A DNA stretch of 64,000 bases from Mycteria americana (lineage: Eukaryota > Chordata > Aves > Ciconiiformes > Ciconiidae). Shown piece by piece: positions 13,228 to 22,400 of the stretch. The stretch lies in assembly GCF_035582795.1 (NCBI RefSeq), contig NC_134367.1:41167062-41231061 (forward strand), written 5' to 3'. The notes below the pieces were generated by a model, which was given only the letters and a program-made list of their open reading frames with translations, made no database searches and had not been told where the DNA came from. The position numbers and the translations under genes were made by a program. Numbering within the stretch: position 1 is the first letter of the stretch; each line of letters starts with the position of its first letter.

Positions 13228-15544
13228 CTGGCAAAATGAGGGGATGTGCTCAGGCTTGAGCAACCTATCAAGTAAATCCTGTGTTCTGGATATAGCTGGA
13301 GAAAGAGGTGACTTCCTAAATGCGATAGCCAGTCTAATGTGGTAGCAGACTCATCAAACAGGTGATATGCTTTCCCTTGAAGAAAGCACTAGGGTGTCAA
13401 CCTTTATAGCATTTTAAAAACCACTGTGTTGTTTTTAATGACTCTTCAAACTAATATGTAAAATCCTTCTATCTCAAAGGCAAGAACCTTCTTACTTTGC
13501 GTCAGTGTCAGTCAATGGCTCAGGCACACCTCTAGGGGGAAGAGTTTGTCTGTCTTTCAGGTATAGTGAGAATTTTTGAGGAGGGAGTAAGAAAGGTCTT
13601 TAATTCTAGTTACAAGAACACTGGATAAACCAGGCCTCCATTTCCAGGAACTATGTTTAAAACTTAAAGTTAATGCTAATTCTAGGGGAGAAATCCAACT
13701 GCTTTGATCATGAAACAGTGTTCTGCAACCTGAAGTCTTCAGTAGCATACCAAGTTAAATTAATTTTTGTGGTCTAATATAGACTGCAAACCTTCCCTGA
13801 AACCACAGTTTTCTTTGGAAAATATATCATTGGCTGTCCTTCTCTTTCTTTCTTCCCTTTTTCTTCCTTCCTTCCTTCTTTCCTTCCTTCCTTCCTTCCT
13901 TCCTTCCTTCCTTCCTTTCTTTCTTTCTGTAGTAAGAATGCTGTTGGCAGTTTGTAACTTTTCAATTCTAGTACTATCTGAAATACAGGTTAATACTACT
14001 GAAATGCTTAAAACGATAAAAGAATTTAAATTCTCAATAAGCTAAGCTGCAAATATATTGTTCTTTCCTTCCAGCCTGAAGCCTAAAAGTGTACAGGCAG
14101 TTGGACGTATCCTACTGGGTTTTATGGGTGTGAGCTAGCACTGGTGGCTTTTCAGAAGTTCCGTATAATGTAAGCTTTTGCAAAAAGGAATGCAGTAACA
14201 CTGCAATATAGTCACTCATATTAATTCCCAATGTTTTGTCTTCTGAATCAAGTGCTCTTTGGCTTGCAGGTGTCCTTCTGACAACAGCAAAATTGGATTT
14301 ATCAAAGAATGTCAGTTATTTCAATTGAAGTAAGATGTTCTTATATCTCATTATTCCTCCTGGAAATAGTCAAGCAAGCTAACATGACTGTGAAACTGGT
14401 AACTCGGATGGGGGGGGTATGTGTTAGGCTGTGTGTTTTTTTTTTATTTAGGACCAAGCATGTGTTTACAGAGAGAGTCTCTTGGTAGTCCTCACCTGCT
14501 GTGCTTTGGTTTGCATAGTAGAGCGGGCTTTGAGCACGTGAACCTTTTGGCTGAACTGCAAGTCATGCTCTGGGAGTGCCCCTAATGCACTCCAGCCACA
14601 AACATACCACCAGTCCTGGGACCAGACTAAAGCTAGTCTGAAGTAACAACCGCTGAAGCACATATGGAGTGGCTGTCCGGTCCTCAGCACCAGCTGCTTT
14701 GCTCTGCAGAGGTTGTGCTACTTGCAGATGTAGACACAGACACAGGTTCCAGAAGAAAAGTGAAATTATTGAAATAGTCTTTAAATTGTCTTTAAAAAGT
14801 CTTTAAGTTGTCAAGCCCAAACTGCACAATTATGCAGGCTCTGCATACATACTAAAAACCTGGACAAATCCTACCTACGGCTTGCTGCTCTCTCTGAAAG
14901 TATTTGTGTAAGCCTGTGAATGTGTTAGCCATAGCCTCTGACTGTTATGGGACGGGAACTGGCTTTCTGCAGCTGCAAAACTGCAAATTCCACCACCGTC
15001 TGTACTGCAGATAGTGTTTGGTTAAACTCTGTAAAACTGTCCACTTTTAGCTGATAATCTTTTCAGGAGAAAGTGTTACCGTTGCTGCTCTGAGCACCAA
15101 GTTTTATCACTGACTTTTGAAATTCGCTTTTGTAGAGAGAAACGTGGTAGTGGCACCTTCTCTTTTTTCTTTTAATCCCCAGAACTATATTATTCTTCTC
15201 CCCTTGCTCCTCCCCACCTGCAACTGCAGAAGAGCTAGTTCTTGTGTGATTTATCTGGAAGCACAGAGTGGAATCTCTGTCACCCTAAGCTCACTAACAG
15301 TGACACGCTTCTGCTCTGGGAAGGGCCCTGAAAGCTTCTCATCCTGCAATTTGTGGAAAAAGTGGTCCTGTAAATTTTTGTCCTCTTGATAAATGTCTTG
15401 CTATAATTACTGAGCTTAAGGGTATTGATTTTTTAAAATGGGAATGCAGAAGACATATTAAGAAGCCCCATTAGCTGTGCTACTAGAATGAAACCTAAGA
15501 CTTCACAGTGTCCTTTGCAGGATTGATGCCTGCTCCACAGACCT
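13228..15544. other. Intergenic, only simple repeats recognised
   Basis: Apart from the pyrimidine microsatellite at 13841-13928 and short G and T runs near 14410-14450, I see no exon, RNA gene or named repeat. Confidence 0.5.
13841..13928. repeat. CTTT/CTTC tetranucleotide microsatellite
   Basis: About 88 bases of pure pyrimidine on the plus strand, mainly TTCC repeats with TTTC units at both ends. It is a homopurine-homopyrimidine mirror-type tract that could adopt triplex structure and is likely length-polymorphic. Confidence 0.95.
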
Positions 15545-15690
15545 TCCTAAAGCGTTTCCCATGGGTGATGCTGGGACTCACTGCACTGTACCTTTGTGCA
15601 CACACTGAGAACGTGGATGTAATCCTGCAGCTACTTGCCAGGTAGCATAGTATCATCTTAATGTTACTGATAAGAGTGACTTGTCTGAAG
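15545..15690 (-). repeat. Degenerate MIR-like SINE
   Basis: Read on the minus strand this resembles the tRNA-derived SINE core family: a GACAAGTCACT-like box, a region like ATGATACTATGCTACCT, then AGGATTACAT, and later AAACGCTTTAGGA resembling the GCGCTTTGAGA part of MIR-type 3' segments. It is strongly diverged and there is no intact A/B box or tail. An alignment to the MIR and AmnSINE consensus sequences would decide. Confidence 0.35.
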
Positions 15691-16195
15691 TCACAGAGGA
15701 AAAAAATTATGATCTCTATCTCATTGTGATTCTCAGGAGAGTACTCTCTGTCTGACACCTTAAACCAAAGGGAAAAAATTAAATCAGTTGAAAAGAGGTG
15801 TAGCTTGTCAGCTCTTATCCCTGCATTCTCTGTGCCTTTTGAGCTTACTTGATTGCCTTTTAGGGACATGGCTTTTAAATTTAATTAACGTGCTATTACT
15901 CTTTCCTCTATCTGACATGGAAAAGCTTGAATTAATTGAGTACTTACTAACTGAACTAGTTACAGCAAGGCATTGCTATCATCCAACGGTGTGCTCGCTG
16001 GTGTTTGCAAGAGCTGAGGATGAACTTGGGGCTCACTGGGCTGCTGCTTGCAGGCTGTAACCTCGCTACACCTGGGGGACCTGCCACCTCCAGCAGCAAG
16101 CATGAGACCTGAAAGCAAGCTTGGCTCTCTTGCTCGTGTTGCAGAGGGAAGTTGCCTCGTCTGTGCCACCTCTGCCTCCGGCACTCACTGTGTAC

Positions 16196-16279
16196 CACAC
16201 ACACACACGTTTTGTGTATATGTATATAGGTGCATATATCTACGTTTTGTATGCATTTATAGGTGTATATGTATTTATC
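16196..16279. repeat. TG/TA-rich simple repeat abutting the 5' LTR
   Basis: A (CA)n run followed by alternating TGTATA/TGCATA motifs with two copies of acgttttgt. The same kind of sequence resumes beyond 18450, so the retroviral block appears to interrupt one original repeat. Confidence 0.85.
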
Positions 16280-16871
16280 TGTACCAGGTCCAGCTGGGAT
16301 GGCGTTAACTTTCTTCACAGCAGCCCCTGGGATGGTGTTACCTTTCTTCACAGCAACCTCTGTGATACTGTGCTTTGGATTTGTGGCTAAAGCAGTGTTG
16401 ATAACACACAGGTGTTTTGGCTATCGGCTTGCACAGCCTCAAGTTTTTCTTTTTCCCACTCTGCCGCCCCAGCAACTAGGCCGGGGGCAGGAAAGAAGCT
16501 GGGAGGGGACAGAGCTGGGACAGCTGGCCTGAACTGGCCAAAGAGATATTCCGTGTCATATAGCACCATGCTCAGCTACAAAAGCTAAGGTAGAGGAAGA
16601 AGAGGCAGGGCTTTGGCTTCGGTGGTTTTGTCTTCCAAGGTGGCCATTGCTCAGAGACCGGGCATCCATCTGCTTGTGGGAGCTGGAGAGTGATTGCCTT
16701 TGAATTTCTTGGGGGTTTTTCTCTCTTTTATTTACTTTTTAAACTGTCTATATCTCAACTCACAAGTTTTCTTGCTTTTGCTCTTCCTGTCTTCTCCCCA
16801 GCCCCTGCAGGGGTTGGGAGTGAGCAAGCAGCTGTGTAGGTGCTTTGCTGGTGGCTGGGGTCAACCCAACA
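16280..16871 (+). mobile_element. Avian ERV 5' LTR (plus orientation)
   Basis: This LTR begins TGTACCAGG and ends GGGTCAACCCAACA. It is the same family as the solo LTR at 44008-44602 read in reverse: both share GCTGGGATRG near the start, GGATTTGTG, GTGTTGATAACACAC, GGGACAGCTG and an AAACTGTCTWTATCTCAAC segment. An internal imperfect duplication of about 35 bases occurs near its start (about 16292-16360). A primer-binding site follows, which identifies it as the 5' LTR of a once longer element. Confidence 0.8.
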
Positions 16872-16881
16872 CCATCCTTTT

Positions 16882-16899
16882 TGGCGCTCAATGTGGGGC
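16882..16899 (+). other. Retroviral primer-binding site, tRNA-Lys type
   Basis: The sequence tggcgctcaatgtggggc differs at two positions from the site complementary to the 3' end of tRNA-Lys(1,2) (TGGCGCCCAACGTGGGGC, established for betaretrovirus-like elements). It lies ten bases beyond the proposed LTR end, a little further than usual. Confidence 0.65.
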
Positions 16900-18375
16900 T
16901 TGAGGAGGGGGTTGAGATAACGACGGATTTGATCGGAGCGTGTTAGACTGAATTTATAGCTGTGTGGTGGTTACTCAGCAGAGATTGCTAATGGCTGCTT
17001 TCAGCCTTTGCTGTTTGCTGTGCTGCTGTGTTTTGCCCAGGAGAACCTATGATAAAAGTGGCCTTGAGCCTGGCGTTTGGTCCCTGCACTGCTGCTGTCC
17101 CACCATTCTGGGGACTATCTTGTGGAGGCAATCGTCGATCGTGCCTTCCTCCTCTTCTCCCCAGGGGACAGGTCTTCCCGGCCGCGCTGCAATGGACCCC
17201 CGGCTTCTCAAGCACCTCTGCGCAATGGGAATGCTGACACTGCTGTGTGCCACCAGCCTGGTTTGGAAACCGGCCACTGCTGGTGAGGGTAACGACAGCA
17301 TCCCCGCGGCCCACTGCCACCACCTCGGACCCCCAACCCCGTGGTCCCAGTTCGGGCCTCGGCGGTGCCTCCAGGGACCCCCCAGCGGGGGGTGAGGCCG
17401 AGGGATGTGCCCCGGGGAGGCTGATTCCTGGGTGGGAAGGGGTGCGGGAGGGCTTTGGCAAGTGCCTGTGGTGGTTTTCACCCCTGACAGTGTGGGAGTT
17501 CACACCCGAAGAGGCACGGAGGCCTGCTGAGGTGGCGGAGCACCTGAAGGCCGGTTGTCTCATCTATGCCGAGAAGAGACAGCAGCTCCTGGCGCTGTCC
17601 TGGGGCCTGGCCTACGCCTACCGGGCCCTCCTCCAGCAGCCTTCATGAGGGAAAGCCGGCCTCTGCATCCAAGCACGTGCAAACGGACATGGCGGCTGAA
17701 GCAGAGACCTGGCTGTTGGCTACCACAGAGACCCAGCTGTTGGCTACCACAGAGACCCGGCTGTCGGCTACCTCCGAGGAGAAGCAGCGGAAGCAGAGGT
17801 CCACCCCGTTGGTGAGGGAGGAGGCAGAGGGAGTGGGGCAGCCCCGGGGGGTGACAGGAGGCAGCCAGGAGGCGGAAAACGCCCGTTGCCTCTTCCCCGG
17901 CGAGGTGTGAGAGGTGCGGACAGATTTCACCCGCCAGCCGGGTGAGTGGCTTGCTGCCCGGCTGCTCCGGTGCCGAGAGATCAGGAGGGGGCCTGCCGCC
18001 CACAGCCTCCAGAGGCAGCTCCTCTGGGGCATGAAGATGTATCCCTCCAAGGAGGATCTACCAGGGGAAGTGGACCACTGTGGAGGAAGGTGGTCTACAG
18101 CAACCTGGACAACGACCAGGTCTCCAAAGACCCAGACAACGTCCGGTGCTCGCAGGCTGTGTGGCGGCAACTGGTGCGGGGCGCGATGCCGGCCTACGCC
18201 TATGCCCTGGTGCCGACGGACTGGCTGGCCGCCGAGGAGCCCACTATGGAGGAGCTGTCCTGCCAGCTCCTCTGTGCCCAGCAGAGCCTCTGTCTGCGGC
18301 ACCGCCTCTGCCAGGCTGCCCCGCCACCGCCGGCAGCTCCAGCCCGAGGAGCTGTAAATAAAACAGAGAATATAC
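16900..18375 (+). pseudogene. Decayed gag-like body of the ERV, no pol, env or 3' LTR
   Basis: This GC-rich stretch follows the primer-binding site. Translations in several frames resemble the Gag region of avian lysine-primed endogenous retroviruses: a segment with AEKRQQLLALSWGLAYAYR at about 17567-17626, a DFTRQPGEW segment near 17920-17946 in another frame, and a KDPDNVRCSQAVWRQLVRG segment at about 18126-18182. The last and first of these share a frame but are separated by a stop at 17646-17648 and by shifts, so no intact protein remains. A triplicated unit (ctgttggctaccacagagac-like) lies at 17709-17772. AATAAA occurs near 18356. No pol, env or 3' LTR was seen before the simple repeat at 18450. 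Family assignment is from memory of avian elements. Confidence 0.6.
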
Positions 18376-18449
18376 AAAGAAATAAATCATAAAGCTGTGC
18401 TGGCTGCTCTTCCTGCCTCCTCCTACCCTCATAAGCTCCTTTGGAAGAT

Positions 18450-18902
18450 ATCTGTGTATGTTTTGTATGTGCATACATATACACATATATATGTACATGT
18501 ATATACACATATACTTCTTTGTTTTGTATACACATATACATGTTTATGTGTATATATACATATTTACATATCCCTATATATGTTTTGCATGTACATATAC
18601 ATCCATATACACATTTTGCCTATTCATATACCTATATATTGTATATATTTAGGTACCTATACGTATGTGTGGTATGTATGTTTATACCTACATACGTATG
18701 TATATTTATGCATACCTACATATAGCTGTAGACATTCACATGCATGGTTTGTGTGCACATATAGATGTTTATGTACAGATATACATGTATTCCTACGCCT
18801 CTGTATGCATGCGTTCGGAACGTATGCAGGCAGGTATGTATATATGCTTTGTACGTACACACACACACACGTATTCTGATAAACACGTATTTCTCTACGT
18901 GC
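18450..18902. repeat. Long alternating purine-pyrimidine (TATACA/TGTATG) repeat
   Basis: About 450 bases dominated by TATATG, CATACA, TGTATA and a (CA)n run at about 18859-18870. The low complexity leaves all frames open on both strands, giving long spurious reading frames rich in Tyr, Ile, His and Cys. The tract ends immediately before the CFAP206 CpG island. Confidence 0.93.
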
Positions 18903-18904
18903 AC

Positions 18905-19320
18905 CTCTGCGTCGTATGCAAGCGCACGTTCTGCGTAGGCAGAGGGGTACCACGCAGGTGCACGCGCGCGCACCTCCACGCGCGCACCCACAGCGCTCCC
19001 CCCGCGGCGGCAGCGGCCGAGGTTGGGCCGCGCCGCGTCCCCATGGCAACGGCGGGCGGCGGGCGCCCGCCTGCGGGCCGCTCTCGCCGTTTGCCGCCGG
19101 CCGGGCCGGGGCGGGGGGGGGGGCAGGTGAGAGCGGGAGGTTTTGGGGGTGCCCGGGGCGGTGGGAGCGCTGCGGGGTGGGGAGGGGGGGTGCCCCGACC
19201 AGCGGCGACGGTGTGGGAGCGGCGGGGCCGAGGGGGCTGCTGGGCGGCGGGCGGCTCCCCGGCCGGCGGTACCGGGGCCAGAGGGACCCTCAGCCTCTTG
19301 AGGAGAAACGTTGAAAGACG
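18905..19320 (+). promoter_or_regulatory. CFAP206: CpG-island promoter of CFAP206
   Basis: A dense GC/CpG block directly 5' of the first coding exon. It holds an RFX X-box-like element and a plausible donor of a 5' untranslated exon (gggcag|gtgaga, donor at 19127). The start-codon exon begins with a good acceptor (tttgtccag, ending 19372), so transcription probably starts in this island and one 5' UTR intron is removed. Confidence 0.8.
19037..19050 (+). promoter_or_regulatory. RFX X-box-like site
   Basis: GTCCCCATGGCAAC matches the palindromic RFX X-box (GTTGCCATGGCAAC) at 12 of 14 positions, with a perfect GGCAAC half-site. RFX factors drive motile-cilium genes such as CFAP206, so the position about 90 bases upstream of the predicted UTR donor is fitting. 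Binding itself is inferred. Confidence 0.6.
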
Positions 19321-19373
19321 CACGCGAAATCTTAAATAAATGTTAATCCCGTTAACGTGCGTGTTTGTCCAGT

Positions 19374-19481
19374 ATGTCTTGCGACCAGACCGAAAGTGTC
19401 ATCAAGAAAATCGTTCGCGAAATCGGGCAAGAATGCGCCGCCCAGGGACAAACTATTTCTGAAACCTTGGTGGCGTTCATG
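19374..19481 (+). CDS. CFAP206: CFAP206 coding exon 1, residues 1-36
   Basis: Starts MSCDQTESVIKK and ends in phase 0 at donor gtaagc. The exon itself probably begins at 19373 after the acceptor of a 5' UTR intron. Confidence 0.95.
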
Positions 19482-22400
19482 GTAAGCGCAAATTAAATGT
19501 TTAGGGTGATTTTTTAATTATTATTTCATCTGGTTGTTTTTCTAATCACGTTCAAATTCTGTTGTGATCCGTAAAATATTAAGATAAATGTGTGTTGATA
19601 GCATATAGATCAGAAGTTTCAAACCTGGGTGCCTGTAGCTTGGCAGCTCAAACAGGTTTTAAGGCTTTTGTGAGGTAGGGGCTTAATTTTACATATGATG
19701 AATAGTTCCCCTGAAGTCGCTGACTGACACTGCTTGGGCTGAATGATGTGAAGCGAGGACATAAATCATTCCTTTGGTCTTAGAAGTCAACGAACCTCAA
19801 ATGGCAGCTCCATGGCAGCCTGCCCAGGCTGGGATGGTGGCAGCTGAGGCTTTTGGGGGTGAGTTGAACTTCGAAACAGCTCAGCTTCTGATAGCCTGCA
19901 TTGGGGTGTTCAGTGTAGGGTCCTAAAAACCTGAAAAAGTACTTAATTCCTCTGAAATGCTATCTATGCGAATATAAGGCCCTGAAAAGGCTGCAGGTCC
20001 TGAGTCCTGGGACCTCTTTGAACTCCAGCTCAGAGGTCTCCCTCAGTTTACTTCTAGAGGCAGATAAACGATTTTTTCTTTCTAAAGTGAAAATGAGAAA
20101 TGTTCCCAAGCTTTAATAACATTTCTTCCCACTCTTTCATAAATGAACAAAAAGGCATGATGCACAAGTGAATGTTTATTGCAGCAGCTATATTTATTCT
20201 TTGACGTTTACCTCTTCCCTCTATTGTGATGGATTCTTTTGTTTGTTTCTCTGTTTAGGCTGGGCCAGGTGGTATAAATGGGCTGAATATATGAAGGAGT
20301 GGGCTTGGATCCCACTTAAACTAAAATGAAATTTAATCAATCTCAGTGTTGTCCTTGGTAGACAACTATAAGTATCCTAAAAAACATACACTTTGGCATC
20401 TCATCTTAGGATACAATGGCACCGCTGCAGAATATAGTCTGAATGCATCTGCAAAGCTGTGTTTGCAGAAAGATGGAGCTAGGTTCTTTCTTTATTGATG
20501 GTATAAGAACAGAATCAGCTCTTGGTAAACCTGTATATGAATGGTTCACGGCAGTACTGTTAGTCTGCCATTTTTTTTCTTAAAGGCGACACCATGCCTT
20601 TAAAAAATACATTGGGATCAAAAGCAATATTAATTGTAAGCATGAAAATTTTCATGGGCAAAAACCTATTGCATGTGGCTGGCAAGATACCCAGCATGCA
20701 TACCAGTTGTAAACATGCACATATTTCCCTGTATGTAGAACCCTAGGAATTTTTTTATCCAAATGGTAAACGTTTATACTGATGGGTGCAACACCAACTG
20801 AGAAGTCTATAAACAGCCATGCTAGATTTTTATAAAATTTTACTTTGAAAAATATTTTTCCAGGAAATTTTTAAAAGAGCTATATTTAAATATTTCTCTG
20901 CAAAGTTTGCATCACAAATAGACTTTCTTTTTCCACTTATGTCTGAGAACTGAGATTGAAACTGGCAACACATGTGAAATGAAGTAACTTTGTTTCATTA
21001 TCAAAGATTGAATTGGAAAAAAAGAATAGTCAAGAAATATTGACTGCATCTCAGATTTTTCAGAAAAAAAAAGGTTAGTTGCAAAGAGTATATGTTGAGA
21101 TGTAAATTAATAGCTTTCTTTTGGCAATCTAGGTGAAAGCTGTTGTTTTAGATCCAAGAAATGACTTTAATGTGGATCGAATCCTTACAAACAAAGATGT
21201 GCAAAATCTTATCCAGGTAATTCTGACATGATGTTGAAAGTCAGTACTTATCTAAGACTATAGCATTATTTGCTACCTGTCCTGTAACTAAAATGCCATT
21301 TTGTTTTGATATGAACACTTTCAAAATTTTAATGATACTTTATTCTCATGGTTCTGTACCTAAAGACTGGACTATGTGTTTCCTCATGTAAAAAAAATGC
21401 CTTATACTTCATAGTGTTCACAGTATGTCAAGAGAGTGGTAGGGAGGGGGCTCTACTGCTGTTGTGAAACGTGTAGCATAGTCACTGTCAGTTCAGATGT
21501 TTCCCCTGTGATGAGAAAGAACTCACTTCTCTGTCTCTCTTCTTAGCTCTGTGTTACCAGGCTGCTTGACACAACAAACCCATCCCTGAGCACAATTAAG
21601 ATGCAAGTTTACTTTGATACAAACTATGCAAACCGAGGTAATTTCAATATAAATAAATGTTTTCATAGAAGAAGTTGATGCTGAGTTTAGGGTTTAATAT
21701 CCCTCTCTGTAGGGCTAATAATGATTCCTGTTAGATAACTGCTGGCAGTAAAGCAAAATAGAAATCCCTGGAGAAATGTACTATATACGAGTATGGTGTT
21801 TCATTATGGATATAGTAGGGAAAAATGTACATTAGATTTAAGAGTACACTCACCTCATCCTGTCTGAGAGATTTAGTGAATGTTATGTATTAGATAGCTT
21901 GAGAATAATTATGTTTTCAGATGCAGTGGCTAGCTGCCTTCAGCAAGAAAAACTTGCACTGCACCTGTGTATCTGAAAGAGAACCAGTACCCAGAACTGC
22001 ACTCATGTATCTGAAAGAGAATTTGATGTTTTATCAATATCCCTAACTGAGATGAGCAATCTTGAACAATCAGTTACAGTTTTAACCAAGTATGTTTTGG
22101 TCTCATCAGTGGTAACTTCATATGGTCTGAGAATGGGAATATGGAAGAAAAATTAAATGAAATGGGGAGAATGTCTCTGCTGTAACTTCAGACCTCAATG
22201 GGACAGTGAGGGCTGGCTGGGACACAGAAGACACAGAACAAGAGTAGACAAAAAGTAAACATTTCTGTGTGAGGAGGTCATGAAAATGTTTTCTTGTTAG
22301 CATTAAAACCAAAAATTAGCAAAACTAGAAAGCTGCTCCAAAGTATTCTGGACTCAGTAAACTCAGTAAGCTCAATAAGTCCAGTAAGATTCAGAGACCC

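Noticed and set aside
15495-15869. A 124-codon minus-strand frame upstream of the ERV.
   Set aside because: It overlaps the MIR-like relic and shows no domain or splice context.
18397-18879. A 160-codon open frame in the TATACA-rich region, with matching ones on the other strand.
   Set aside because: Produced by low-complexity alternating repeats that lack stop codons; no family resemblance.
19043-19126. An upstream ATG in good context inside the CFAP206 CpG island that could be an alternative start.
   Set aside because: The ATG lies inside the X-box-like motif, so it is probably upstream of the transcript start. After splicing it would also be out of frame with the CFAP206 start.
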